This document shows positions 33,960 to 46,122 of a stretch of 64,000 bases of DNA, one piece after another. Below the pieces are notes generated by a model that ran no database searches, was not told the origin of the DNA, and saw nothing but the letters and a program-made list of their open reading frames with translations. The stretch is taken from the NCBI GenBank assembly GCA_015501585.1, contig JADNRY010000031.1:186001-250000 (forward strand), given 5' to 3'. Position numbers and translations under genes: made by a program. Positions within the stretch are counted from its first letter, which is position 1. Every line of letters begins with the position of its first letter. This stretch comes from Rhodocollybia butyracea. Lineage: Eukaryota; Basidiomycota; Agaricomycetes; Agaricales; Omphalotaceae.

Positions 33960-34281
33960 TCAGACATTATACCCGGCAACCTTTAATGCTTTTTGCGCAG
34001 CACGTTCGCGGGCACTTTGCCTGCTGCTACCTTCTCCTTTCCCCCACTCTTCATTATTGACTATCAAGTGAATATTTCGTCAGTGAGAAAGCGTGCATAT
34101 TTATAGAATGACTTGCCAAATACGATGGAGACCCAATATCCGGCATGCTGCGAGTTATGATGAGTATCCCTATAGCAAGTGCACCATCGGTTGCGTTGGG
34201 AGACGTTGTTGAGAAAGTGAACGACTGTAAAAAAGTTTCAGTGGAGAGGGGACAGACGACTTGGTCCTTACATTCAGGCAT
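33960..34281 (-). CDS. 72-residue protein consisting of one double-stranded-RNA-binding domain
   Basis: Three exons join in frame: 34272-34281 (only 10 nt, MPE plus one base), 34117-34224 and 33960-34060. The second intron begins GC (GCAAGT..TAG), a GC-AG intron; the first is GTAAGG..CAG. The product has the dsRBD layout: an N-terminal helix FLNNVSQRN, three strands including YWVSIVFVNNEEWGKGEG, then the C-terminal helix SSRQSARERAAQKALKVAGY, matching the GxGxSxxxAKxxAAxxAL consensus with R for the usual K. The domain ends two residues before the stop, so the protein is essentially a bare domain. Likely cytoplasmic or nuclear RNA binding; partner unknown. Confidence 0.75.
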
Positions 34282-35222
34282 CTTGGATGTAAAAACTGTA
34301 AGGCAAGTAAGAAATTAGCGGAGCCTTTTAAACCCTTCACCTACAGGACGAGCCGGAGTTGTACAACTTTGTAAACATTTTGGGCAGGACAGCAACAGCA
34401 CGGATGAGACGCGTCCGGCCACAGAGATGGTTCAAGCAAGCAGACTCGAAATGACTTGACGATAATGAACTAGGGCCGAGACTGACTATATCCAAACAGC
34501 AATGGTAGATGAAAGCAGTGGAAACACTCGGGTGTGTCGGCTAAGGGTGGAATGTATGCCAGAGAGTCCATCGATAACCGTCGATGTAGGAAGCGTTAGT
34601 ACCCTCGGGCTAAGCGTTGCTGTTGGGATTGTAAAGAACCGGAACGGTGCATCCATGATTTTACCCCATTGCAGAGTTGCTGTATCCCGCTACGCTTGCC
34701 TGCCTTACCGAAAGGTTTGTTTCTGGTATATGTGGTAGAATTACATCCCGTCGCGGTGATGCCGTATGTTCATGCATATTTTGTTTAAAATTGACCTTCA
34801 TATGTTCCACCTTGCGGATCTTCGTGTAAGTATAGGAACCGCAGTGTCCGAATTGCATGAAACACAAATTCCATAAGCCACATCTCAGCGCTCAGCTGAA
34901 GGGGATAGAATTTTCGCGATATTCCTGTTAATGACTCCGTGAAGGCAGCAGTAGACAGCTAGTACATCCTATTGGGGGAGAATCGCCGCCTGCTTGAGCC
35001 TGAAGAAATGGTTTCTACAACTGACTCGAGGTTTCGAGCTCGGTCGGATGGCTTACCCTACTAGTGAAACAGCAGGATACGGACCGGTCCATGGCAAACA
35101 AACTTGCACTTAAGCTGTTGAGGGCGTATGAGGAATCCTTAATCTGTAGCTGTGGTTAATATTATGTAGACGCTTATATTAACGCCCATTTGACGCTCGC
35201 TGACTTCTCTCGTTCTGCGTCG
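34282..35222. other. intergenic, no gene recognised
   Basis: 940 bp between divergent genes (dsRBD protein on minus, MYND gene on plus). Only short open frames without motifs were seen. Confidence 0.45.
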
Positions 35223-36333
35223 ATGCCTGTTATACCTACTACATTGGGAACGCAGGATCAATGCTATCATTGCAATTCCAGGGTTTCAGCGGCGACCAAA
35301 CTTATGAAATGTTCTAAATGCAAGTTTGTGTCCATCGGAGATATATGGAGTTTGCTTGATAGTTGACTGTACTTTTCGTGTACAGGATAGCCCGGTATTG
35401 CTCAAAGGAATGTCAAAGAAATGCCTGAGCCACGCACAAAGCAGAGTGTAGGGACCATTATGGAGAGATGAAAGATTCCCCGTACGTAAATTGTCCTTCT
35501 GAGTGCTGAAGGTCAGCTCTCATATGCTAGCAGAACGATTCCTATTCTCAAAAATTTCATGCAATGGGGGGACTCTTGGATGTTTTCATCACTAGCTTGG
35601 GGATTGCTTGCGGGTGTCGATCTGTATCGCCAAGACAGGACCTTCTTCCGTCATAATATGTGAGTCAAGTATCGAATTCTAAACGATTCAATCATATCTT
35701 AATCGTAATCGTGACTCCAAGTTTCGTTATGCGCGTTACAGAGCCAACGGGACAACCAATCAAAAAGAACCAGATTTCGAAAAGCTTCAAAGTAAGACGG
35801 CACTGTTTTCGATAGCTGAAAAACTGATTAAATCTTGCTTCGCAAGCTCTCTGGCTCATCGTTTATGACAAATGAACAAGTCAAGCAACTCCTTGACAAT
35901 CAAACAATCTTTGAGGAAGTGGACTCTTGGAAGAATTACGAGGAAAAATATCCTCCTAGAGACGACTTTGTCCGCGTTATTCAAATGCTCGAGGGAGGTC
36001 CTGAATTGCGTATATCTGCTCAGCAACCCATCGCCAACATCATAGAAAGGCTCGGCCTTACGTCATGGCTAGGGGAAAATGCAACTTTTACGAAGAACTT
36101 GCAGGATGGTTATGAGGAATGCTTGCGCGTGGATCTTGATACCGGAAACAGTTAGATATCTCTATTTTGATCTTGGGCCTCTACTGACTAGAAGCAATCT
36201 TTCAGCTATCGGTTACATGAATTATGCTCAAAAGGTCCATCGAGAGACTAAAGACCCGCTAATGTGGATGCAAGTTGACTGGTGCGCATGGGTCACTCTC
36301 GCTGACTACAACCACTTACAACCCACTGACTGA
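35223..36333 (+). pseudogene. MYND-type zinc-finger protein gene with an in-frame TGA inside the finger
   Basis: The start MPVIPTTLGTQDQCYHCNSR leads into a MYND finger: CYHC, CSKC, an intron at about 35323-35384, YCSKECQRNA, then TGA at 35426-35428, followed by ATHKAEC. MYND fingers have a Trp near this position (W..HK..C), so TGG to TGA is a nonsense substitution removing the last zinc ligands and everything downstream. Later exons remain open and look conserved: ILKNFMQWGDSWMFSSLAWG, FVMRVTEPTGQPIKKNQ, MTNEQVKQLLDNQTIFEEVD, PELRISAQQPIANIIERLGL, and a last exon ending NHLQPTD-stop at 36333. Good downstream frames suggest the TGA is recent, an error, or read through. MYND proteins mediate protein-protein contacts; target unknown. 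Confidence 0.65.
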
Positions 36334-36641
36334 AAAACACACAGAATCACGCGACTGGTATGAGATCTACATTGTAACTATATCGGTTTAAGGTCAATCA
36401 AACAAGACGCCACACTACATATAGTAACTATTTTTCCTTTCCAAGCAAACCGAGCGATTTATCCACTCGCAATGTAATAAATTATGACCCAACGGAAAAA
36501 CCCCATTCAACTATATATGTGACGGCTTCCAGCGGTTCCCAGTAAAATATCGACCTCAAGAGCAAAGATTCAGAGGGTAATTGCAGAATTAGACAACGAC
36601 AGCCAGCGCGCCGGAGATTTGTCTAAAGAACTATATAAACT
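36334..36641. other. convergent intergenic spacer
   Basis: 3' flanks of the MYND gene (plus) and the chitin deacetylase gene (minus). Nothing else seen. Confidence 0.4.
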
Positions 36642-38555
36642 CTATAATGCTACGAGAGTAGCGAGGGTAGCCAAAAATAGAGCACTGAATATTGGAACAG
36701 AAGCAAGCTGTGCCTGAGGGTATGCAGCGTTAGATTTAGTGTTGCTGGTAGTGCTGTTCTTGGACTTTGCGTCGCCAGTTCCATCCCCGTTAGTGTCGAT
36801 ACCTCCATCGCTGGTGGTGTTGGCAATGGGGAAGGATCCGTTGAGGTTGCTCTCTACGTACATGTTGGTGTAGGGAATCGCATTACACTGACCAATGGGC
36901 TTCATCTGATGATAGAAAAATGAGTGTCAAGCGACTATCACATCGAACGAAGGACTTACAGTAAAGGGGGGTTGATGGCTGAATGCAGCGGGGAGAGTGT
37001 ACCCAACAGCCATATCTACAGTTTGCTCGAAAAGATCGTGCTCAAGGACAACAAATCTAGAGAACAAGTTGATTTCTGAGGTGAAGAGGAGTATAATAAT
37101 AGACTAACCCATCTGGGAGCGTGGATGCATTTCCAAGAATGCTCTCAAATTGAGCAAAAGATTGTTGAGAAGAAACAACACCCCCAGGAATCTCCCAATC
37201 TAGGATAATCATGAGTTAAAATTCATAAATTCAGATTTTGAAACATACCAAAAGTATCGAATGAAATACCCGCCTTAGTGCGAGTCCAGATGATGGGGAC
37301 CATCCCCATAGCAAGCGAGATAGCCCGAACGCGATCGTCAATGTCACCATAGGGAGGGCGCATAGTGGTAGGAGTGACACCCAGAATGGTTTTGATGGCC
37401 TTCCTGGTCCATCCCAACTCTGCAACAATTTCTGCGTTGGTAAGGGTAGTGAGATGCTATGGATCATGGTTCAATTCACAACACATTTACGACTCCGAGT
37501 AAAACTAGACACAAACCGGATGAGACCAAGTATGAACAGAAATCTCGTGACCGGTCATGTACTCGTCCCTAAGGATGTTGGGGCTCTCGATACAACGCGA
37601 CCCAACGACAAAGAAGGTAGCTTTAGTTTTCTGTTGGTCCAGGTAGCGGAGAAGCTTAGTGGCTAATTTCAACACGTAAATACGGACCTGGAAAATGATG
37701 CTATGTCACTTACTATAGAAAGCGGGCCCGTCATCGAAGCTAGAAAACCAAGTGAGCTGAGTCTACGCATAGTCATCAAGTGTACATACCTTAAACCCCA
37801 GGTCATAGGCTCGTTGGGGCAGTTTGTGATGTCGGTATCCCTAGTGTAACCTCCACAAGTCCACCATCCACGCGAAGAGGCGTTAGCTGCGTTTGCAGGG
37901 TCACTGGCACAGGTACCGTCTACTGTTGGGCTGATGTCTGGAATGTTCCAGCCGTCCAATTCCTTCATCCATTGCTGTACTTCGGACGAATCTAATCGAC
38001 CATTAGTATATGCTATTGAGGAGCTGAATGATATATTTTACCGGTAGGAGGAAGCTTGTCTTGGGCGGGCCAGTCAGCAGTACTGAAGACAACTAGAATA
38101 AAAATGAGCAGAAATCTTGAGACAAGAAATAACGAAAATTACAAGGAGTAGGAAGAGGATCAGCCCCGGAAAAGTAAGTGGGGGTAGCACCACCGGTGTA
38201 GGTTGTAGTGACCACCTGTGTAATCTCGACGGGCATACCAGAGCTAATCTGGGACAAGGGCGGGAAGCTGGTACCCATGTTGCAGAAGCAGGAGCAGAAG
38301 TAGTGGAAGGAGTAGAAACTGATCCGGAGACGCTTCCTGAAGTCGTCCCGGGGAGACAGAAACAGAGCTAGTAGTGGGAGCGCTGGCGACAGTGGAAGAC
38401 GTCGTGCTGGAAACGGACGAAGATGTCGTACTCGTGCTGGCAACGGATGAAGATGTCGAGTTGGAGGCCTGGCGCTTTATTATTGCAGCATGGTTCATGA
38501 GAGAGGCATTAGAACCAACAGCGGCCAAAAGAAGGGAGAAAGTTTCAAGTCTCAT
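36642..38555 (-). CDS. chitin deacetylase (carbohydrate esterase family 4), predicted GPI-anchored
   Basis: Removes N-acetyl groups from cell-wall chitin to give chitosan. The start MRLETFSLLLAAVGSNASL looks like a signal peptide, followed by a KR site and a Ser/Thr-rich stalk. The CE4 (NodB) motifs are all present in order: FDDGPAF (catalytic base and metal Asp), EISVHTWSHP (metal His pair), RPPYGDIDDRVR, a W-containing segment, and DGFVVLEHDLFEQTV. The C-terminus has an Asn/Ser/Thr-rich linker and a hydrophobic tail IFSALFLATLATLVAL ending at the stop, typical of a GPI signal. In the first exon the frame breaks twice, near 38347-38353 and 38274-38284; one added base each restores the Ser/Thr-rich linker and then PPLSQISSGMPVEITQVVTT, with no intron signals available. 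Confidence 0.9.
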
Positions 38556-38943
38556 AGCGAATGTAGAGGCAAAAGAGTGACGGCGCAAAGCGCGAGTAGT
38601 TGAAAATTTTGTTGGCAAGAGACAAGGAATTTAACACATTTATTTTGATCTGTAACCGTCGGTACAACCTGGTGCCAAGCATACGCCAAGCACAGGCCCC
38701 TATGTAAAGATCAATCAGTCGGGCCGTTAAGCCGTTACACGAGACGAAAAATCCAAGTCTCGATACAGATGCAGGTAAAGATGTATGCTAGTGTGACGAA
38801 GACGCAGGAGAAAAGGCACAACAGGGGATATAACCACGAGAGGTACAACAGCCTTGGGACGAGCGAACTGATGCACAGAATAATATAACACAGAAATTGG
38901 ACAATAAGGAAAAAAAAAAGCACAGCAAGAACGAAGAGCACTA
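38556..38943. other. intergenic spacer, no gene recognised
   Basis: Promoter side of the chitin deacetylase gene and 3' flank of the RhoGEF gene; both are on the minus strand. An A9 run near 38912 is the only notable feature. Confidence 0.4.
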
Positions 38944-41900
38944 TCATCGAGGTATAGATATCATCGAGGCATTGTCGGACATTAACCGTTGTGGTTCGGG
39001 ATAATTCGTGCGTAGCGCAAACACCCTGTCGTCGGAGACCATCAATATTTCATCCCGAACGTATGGTCGAGTGTATTGCATAGGGTATTGCATCTGGTGT
39101 TGTGGTCCACCATAGCCTGCGTATACAGGCTGTCCTGGATACTGTTGGTAACCATTATTGTATGGATTTGGCTCGTATCCCGGGTGATACATCCCCGAGT
39201 TCGGAGAGTTGAAGGGGTTAGACTGAGGCACAGCGCCAGCGCCGGTCATGGAGGGTGGATTATCGGCGAATAGCAGTCGTAGATTCGACCCTTGGATAAC
39301 TTGCGTCATCAACCCCGTCTCAATATGTCGAATCTCCACAAAGGTTGGTTCAAATGCCAAAACATATGGTTCGTGGAGTGCTTGGTAAAGAGTTAGTACG
39401 ATTAGCATTTTCGAACGGTCGCAGAATTACCGAAGCCCGTCGGTACACCTTTCCAGTGTACCATAAATTCTTTCCGGGATTTCCGGCCAGTCTTGTTCAC
39501 GTAAAACGCAAACTCTGTAGTGAGCAATGAGCGTCTCTAAAACACTGGATAACAGACACGACGATCTTACCGTCATAGCACAACAGAAACTCGTTCTGGA
39601 TACGGTAAATAGCCATCGGCCGCAGATTGTCTCGTTTACGGACAAATTCCAGCGACTCGTCATTGGGATCCAACAACCCTTGTGTGTCTAAGGTCTCCAA
39701 ATCCACAATCTCAAATCCCCGCGAACATCCAACACACAACTTGGTCTTGAGATAATGAATTGACGAGGATTCAACCGGGATGTAGAATTCCTGCCCACGG
39801 AAGATAATTAGATGGTGGTCAGGAACTTCAGGAGCCACATACCCTGAACAACTTCAACGTGTCATTACCACCTTGAAGTATTTTTCGGAAAGTTGGTTTT
39901 GCGCGCCCACGTGTACCTTGGTCTATAGGCTCGAGCGTCTTGAAGGTACTCGACAACTGACTAGATTTCACGACGCAGACCAGCATTCGACCCAGGCAAT
40001 ATCCAGCTTTGAAGAAGGATGTATGCGACGCTATCCGTTTAGCACGCTTCAGCCCGGCTAAAGGATCGATCGGGTTTAATGCTTCAAGGGGAAAAGTAAT
40101 AACCTGCCGCTCTGCAATACATCCATCAGCCCCGACAGGAAAGGAGAGAACAGGGGCGAACAGGGCCTAACCTGAAAGGACGATCAAGAGCTGGTAATCC
40201 TCCAGTACATCGATTTGAGTGACATCAAGAAGCGCCAGAACTTTCACGGGATCTCTGTTTACTTCTCGAAGGTCACTGAAGTAAACACCGTCATCTGTTC
40301 CATAGGCAATCTTTCGACCACCGTCTAAAGGTTAAGGATAAGAACAACTTAACGGCACATCAAAAGTCAACTCACTGAAAGGCGCCGCACAGTTGACCTT
40401 GTTAGGGTTATTGAAAAAACCTTCACTTAACGAAACCGTCTCGAAAATATTATCTCGGTCCTTGATTGCCTGTTGTTGCTTATAAATATTCTCCAGCCAT
40501 TTCTTCTGGTTTAGATTCGAAGAGGCCCATAACATCAGATGATAAGACTGTCGCCCGAGATGAACAAAGTTGATCCAAAACTGGCCTTTGGCGTCTGGCT
40601 TAACATGAATCGGTGGTACATTCGGGACGACCTAGAATCTCGATTGAATGATCCTTTCCTAACAAGGGCTTGTCGACGGGTCCCTCTCAAAGTGCTATTG
40701 CCATTGGTAGTCACGTCTTCGGAAGCAGTGACTAAGAGCAACTCGAGTGGTATTGGCTGTTGGTAAGAAAAGGTTACGATTGAGATATCACAAAATGACC
40801 AGAGAAATCTTACTGGGCGATATACTTTGAAAACTTCGTGTTGCTTCGTCTTCACTACTTTTGTGAAGAGGATGGCATGATCAAAGAGATATACCTGGAG
40901 TTCCCCATCACGTTTGTTGAGAGGGCCTTTGTATATCATCTCGCGTCCATCTTCTTTTAGGCGGAGAGGCTGAAAAGTGCATTAACATCGCAGGAGATTG
41001 AAATAAAGAAACGTAAGAGTATTATGCTCACCATTTCTTCCCCGGGGCGCCATTGCAGTTGAGAATCAAGCTGCATGAGGTTGAAGCGGTTCTCAGCCGC
41101 TCCAGATGCTGTATTAACCCGCTTGAGGATATCACGAATTTTGGTGACAGCTAGAGTTAAATTAGCTTTATCTGGGTTGTCTTCTGGAGTATGTTTGAGA
41201 ACGGCTTCCAGAAGTAAAGGATATCGCGCAAGACGAGTCGTTGGCTTCGTGAGATACGCGTTCAGCTCGAGTTTGCGGGATTCAGGAAGTCGTTCGGTGG
41301 TCTGCAAAGGATGCAAAGTTATTTCCCGACATACAACCAAAGAATGAAAGATCTCACCTCTACAAACTGAGCAAAAGCCGGGTTCGAATTTTTCTCTTTT
41401 TCGAACTCATACTTGCCATACAGCTGATGCGAACCATACGACACAAAAGGATGATCCATTTGTCCAACATTGTCCATGATGATATCCCCGATCTGTTCTA
41501 CCACAGCATACTGTTTCTGTCGCTTGACGAGGGCATCCCGGATACGCGTGTTCACAGAGATAATATCAAACACGTTCCAAAATACTTGCTCGAGGAACAC
41601 AGTTCGTCTATCGTCAGGAATGACGTCGGATTCTTGTAGTCGTTTGATCCAAATCTGCGTTGCAAGGGTGACTTTAAACAAGTGGGAAGAAGAGATTCAA
41701 GACCTAGACTTACATCTCTAAGATATTCCATGTCTCGCACAAAATCGCGCTCTGTGTAGATGACTTCATTGATAGATTCTTGCCTCTTCTTCTCCGTATC
41801 TGACACGCTATTGACGATCTCTTGCGGTACGGAATGTATCCATAGTGTTCCATCATCCTTCAATACCGCCACCAGATCAGAAAAGTTACAGATATCAGGA

Positions 41901-43718
41901 TGATAAGGTACAACTCACCGGTGTGTCATTGAGACTCTCCTTGCTGATCTGCTTGGATAGCCCTGGTTGGGGCTTCATGTTCAGGCGTGACTGTTGTTCC
42001 ATGCGCCGTGGACATGCAATACTGTAACACAATTGATCTCTTGAACATGTCGGTGAATAACAATCTGTGAGGAGCGTGAATACGCCGGATGGTAACTCGA
42101 CCTCGTCCGATGTTATTGAATCCTTGCGAGGACGTGTTTCGGTCAAGGGAGAGGGCGAAGAGGTTCTCCGCCAGACTCCTGTTAGGAAGAAACGTGTTAG
42201 GAGCCATAGAAGATTAACTAAAAAAGCGCACTACTGGAGATTCAGTGATTGTTGAAAACCTAGACAGTTCACCGGTTGCATTCGTGTTTGGCAGCTCACC
42301 GCTAACAAAAGGACTCGGCAGTTTTGTCCGGAACTGATATAGCTCATTTGCACTATCCCTTAATCGATGGTCGTAAGTGACATCGTGAAAAAACTTTTGT
42401 GCGTCGAGAGCTCTTCCTAGCAGCAGTGCAAGATTCCGGTCCGTTGTTTTTATGATGTAGGCAATCTTATCGACAGCTTCTCGGCCATCAAAAGCGTTCT
42501 TGTAGGTGAGGCCGTCCTTGGGTCTATCTCCGAGCGGAATGCGGTCCCGAAACGCCTCCGCGACTCGTGAAAGCAGCGCAGGGTAAACGATGGGTGTTTT
42601 TCGGGTGTGTGTTTTGACGGAGACAGGAGAGTTCCGGCCGCCTGTGCATCGTGTAAATGGACAGCGATCAAAAGATAGAAAAAGACGCACCGTCTGGCAA
42701 ACCAGATATAGGAACTCGAGAAGCAAGCACTGCGCGCATGGACGAGTTTGTTGCTGAAGACATGGACATGGACCTGTCCTGATTGGATTTTTCCCGACGA
42801 TTGGTTCCTGCAAGACGGGGAAAGTGTGCAGACTCAGAAGATCTCCTGCCAGCCATTGTACTCGTTGCGGCTGTTTCAGTCGATAACGAGTTGTAATCTG
42901 CGAAAGAAAATGCAGAAGGTGACGTGCTTGCGACAGAAGACCGGACAGAATGTGCAGATGCAGTGTCTACGTGAAGAGAGGGATTTGAAGAAACATTGGA
43001 ATAACGGTTGGGAGGAAAGCTGGCACCCGAGTCTCGCTGAGGTGTGGGTGCTGATAGTGGTGTGAGTAAAAGCAGGTGATAAGATACAAAACCTTACATG
43101 CGGATTCGGTCCTTGCCCAAGGCAACTCGCTGCTGTCATCCGTGCTTTGATCGCTATTAGTTTCAGTGTTGAAATCGATGCCGAGCTTGCCGTCGTCGTT
43201 GTTGAGCTGCGGCAGAGAGTTTGGGACGTTGTTTCGATAAATCTGGGCCTGATATGCCTGTGCTGGGTCAAGCCGGATTTTGTGAGCGCTTCGAGAGAAG
43301 GATCTGGTGGTTCTTCTGGCATTGGAGCAATGATACCAGCTCCGTTTGCACCCGAATGAACAGATCTCGCGCGCGCATTTACGGAAGGCGGGGCCAGCGA
43401 TGGAGTATGGCTGTATGGAGAAGGTGTGTATCTCTGATACGCATTTGGGGGTATATTGGAGGAATTGTACAGAGAGCTGGTATAGCCTGAGGGCGGATAT
43501 TGAAGTTGTTGAAACGAAGTTCTTCTATCCGCATTTTGTTGGTGATATTGGGGTTGCTGTGGATTATAATAGTTTGGCTGCGCCGTGTATGGAGCTTGGA
43601 TAGTTGGCAGAGGTGACTGGTGATGATGAGAGGCGCTTGGTCGTCCGAATATAGACTCGTAGGCTGCGTTTCTCTTGTCGGGCGCTGGAGGCTGCCTTGG
43701 TCCCATGGGCCTGTCCAT
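38944..43718 (-). CDS. ROM2: Rho1 guanine-nucleotide exchange factor (Rom2/Rgf type: DEP-DH-PH-CNH)
   Basis: Activates Rho1 at the plasma membrane for cell-wall integrity. The start MDRPMGPRQPPAPDKRNAAY is followed by a long Pro/Ser/Tyr-rich region. Then come a DEP domain (DGREAVDKIAYIIKTTDRNL), a DH domain (RQESINEVIYTERDFVRDME to RLARYPLLLEAVLKHTPEDN), a PH domain (MIYKGPLNKRDGELQVYLFD, LWASSNLNQKKWLENIYKQ) and a CNH domain (GCSRGFEIVDLETLDTQGLL, ALHEPYVLAFEPTFVEIRH). A Tyr/Gln/Pro-rich C-terminal tail ends DNASMISIPR-stop. More than ten exons. The frame slips once in the first exon at GGG 43265-43267, where an added base gives AQAYQAQIYRNNVPNSLPQL and a clean run to the next intron. The domain order matches fungal Rom1/Rom2. 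Confidence 0.93.
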
Positions 43719-44595
43719 CGTCGTTGATGATGATGAAGGTCTGTTTCTATTCTCAGCTCAAGCGCTACCCGCGCCGTTGAACCGGCACTCCGGCGACCGG
43801 CGAGACAAGAGAGTACCGAAGGCAAACCGAAGTACAAAAGATTTAGGAAGTATACACTACGTAAATGCTCCACAAGATATACGCATGAACCTCTGGCTAA
43901 TAATATCAAGATGACGAGAAGTGGACGGGGAGCCATACGATATTAAAGCCCTTCAAGGCGTCGTTCACCCACAGAGAAACTCAGAAAGCACCATGGCACC
44001 CTGTACTTTAGCTTTAACCTTGGGCATGTGTAGCAGCCTTCGTGAGGAGAACCATTCTAGATTATGACACTCTGTAAATCTAAACACATTTCCAGATCTC
44101 AAATCTACAGCTTCTTGCCAAAATTTACGCAGACGGTCTTGCAGTTTGGAGTAAATCATACATGATAATAACGGTAGAATATCAGCTTGATTGGCCACCC
44201 GATTAAGAGGGCTCCTCGGCTTGATCATTCAGTATCATCAACAACATATAGCGCGTAAGTTAGAGACCTCGATTCTACAACTGAAATTTCTTCTAGCATA
44301 GCACTGAAAAATGGCTATTCCTTAGGCATGCCCTTATTCAATGATCGAGTAACGGCGAAGCCAAATTACCAGACATGAGTAACTCGACGGTACTGTCTGT
44401 CTCTGTTGAGCTTTATTGAAAATTTCCCTTCAATGTGCTATATCCGTGTTGCGATATTGATCCAAGTCTCCCCTAATGAAGAATGCCAAGAGTGCCATGC
44501 ACTGGATACGAACAGTTGATCTCTGGGCACTTCCTAAGCCAATAAAGTATAGGTCCTTGAGAGCAGATGGCAAAAACCGAGAACAAGTCAGAACC
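43719..44595. other. intergenic, no gene recognised
   Basis: RhoGEF promoter side, then about 0.7 kb with only short open frames. Repeat elements follow to the right. Confidence 0.4.
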
Positions 44596-45022
44596 AGGAA
44601 GAGCCCCAGTCGGCCCCGGGCTGGTGGGGCCGATCAGCCCCAAGAATAGGAGATCAGCCCCTCCAAGACTCCGGACAGGAACGGCCACATGATCGTCATG
44701 TGGTGGTGTTGGCGGCGTTGGCCGCGACAACCAGGGCTCTGCCCTGGACCCGACGCTCGCCGCTGGCCCACTGCGTGGTGCTTTACGCCTGCGGCGGGCC
44801 TTTTTTCTGGCACGTTGTGGCTGTAAGTAATCAGATGTAGGTACTTACTTCTTAATTGAATGTTTGGCTCCGCCCTGGACCCGACGCTCGCCGCTGGGCC
44901 CACTGCGTGGTGCCGCCTGCGGCGAGCTTTTTAATCTAATTAAGAAATATCTCGGTCAGACACAATCGGCCCCATTTTTGACGTGGGGCCGACTCGATCT
45001 ATAAGATCGGGGCTCTTCCTGG
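44596..45022. mobile_element. GC-rich miniature element with inverted ends and two internal direct repeats
   Basis: CCAGGAAGAGCCCC at 44596-44609 recurs inverted at 45009-45022. Just inside each end lie GTCGGCCCC/GGGGCCGA blocks in mirrored arrangement. The interior has two direct copies of about 65 bp (about 44737-44808 and 44872-44936) sharing CCCTGGACCCGACGCTCGCC and CCACTGCGTGGTG and both ending in T runs. No coding capacity. The GC content stands out from the AT-richer flanks. The family is unknown; no clear target-site duplication was found. Confidence 0.5.
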
Positions 45023-45659
45023 GACAGTGTTTTACACGAGACAAAAACCACGTCCTCTGCGGCTTTCATCCTGAGTTCTGAACGATGCGATTTTGATTTT
45101 TCATGATCACAGATCATTCGATCAGCCACGAAAAACAAAACTGACGCGTTGTTTACTGTAATTTGAGGGCGATTAGGATTTCATTTTGAATTTAAAAGAC
45201 AGAAAGATCGATTAGTATACGAAAAATAGACGAATGCTGACAAGTTGGAGAAAGAAATCGCGGAAGAGCCAAGAACAACGATTGGTTTGTCGGTCAAGGT
45301 GTTCTTCTGTAGCGACGGAAGGAGAGGCTATACCCAAGTCATTTTGGGAGACATGGGGCAATGACACTACGAATCTTTACTTGGACCGTGCCTTCGGCAT
45401 TATCTTTTTGGAGACCAGAAGAGTAGCGAGACTAGATCGGAAATTAGGATAGGATATGCATGACTCTACTACTTACATGATGGGAGAGGAAAGTCGAAGA
45501 AACCAGCGCTGCGAGTAATCCACTATGCAGTTCGTCGAATATCCGAATGCTTGTGTATTTCTTGACTCGATGACTGGAAAGTCTGAGATCAAAGTCGGAT
45601 AAAGATTTTGCCCTCGTACTTAACCTCTCGCTTTCCAAACCAGAGGCTCGGGGGCATAA

Positions 45660-46007
45660 TGTTGGAACTAAGAGACACGTTAGTACGATGTACAACTAAG
45701 CTCAGCCAGAAGTGATGAAGGCTAAATCATATTACCATACCTAAGAGACACGTTAGTACGATGTACAACTAAGCTATAGGTACAGTATGAGCATAATGGA
45801 CATAGAGCATAAGTATAATAGACATACCTCAGCCAGAAGTGATGAAGGCTGAGGAAAAGAAGGGAACGTCGATACGTACAGTATAAGTAGAAATCCGTAT
45901 CAGTGAAATAAAAGTTAAAACAAATGATAAGAACTCGGGTCTGATATCTACTCGGTATTGGAGCTGTACATACCGGCGGCCATATACCGCGGACCGAATA
46001 TCCAACA
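45660..46007. mobile_element. solo LTR of a Ty1/copia-like retrotransposon
   Basis: The 348 bp sequence starts TGTTGGAA and ends TATCCAACA, i.e. TG..CA ends with inverted TGTTGGA/TCCAACA. It is flanked by a perfect 5 bp direct repeat CATAA (45655-45659 and 46008-46012), the classical LTR target-site duplication. Inside is a direct repeat TAAGAGACACGTTAGTACGA.. at about 45669 and 45745, and AATAAAAG near 45906. No internal retrotransposon sequence is adjacent, so it is a solo LTR left by recombination. Assignment to copia rests on the TGTTG ends only. Confidence 0.8.
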
Positions 46008-46023
46008 CATAATACTGCCAGTG

Positions 46024-46122
46024 TAGGCCTAAAGCAGTCCCCTCTAGGGGGTTGACGTTGAAGGTCAAGAAGCCTCGTTATCAATGTCAACCCCCCTCCT
46101 AGAGGGGGCTGCTTTAGGCCTA
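46024..46122. repeat. near-perfect inverted repeat (about 40 bp arms)
   Basis: The left arm from 46024 reads TAGGCCTAAAGCAGTCCCCT.. followed by AGGGGGTTGACGTTGA. The right arm to 46122 is the near-exact reverse complement with a few mismatches and small indels. The loop is about 18 nt. It could form a strong hairpin or be a pair of head-to-head element ends. Confidence 0.75.

Noticed and set aside
43965..44228. 87-codon minus-strand frame
   Set aside because: Short, no motif, no splice context, isolated next to repeats.
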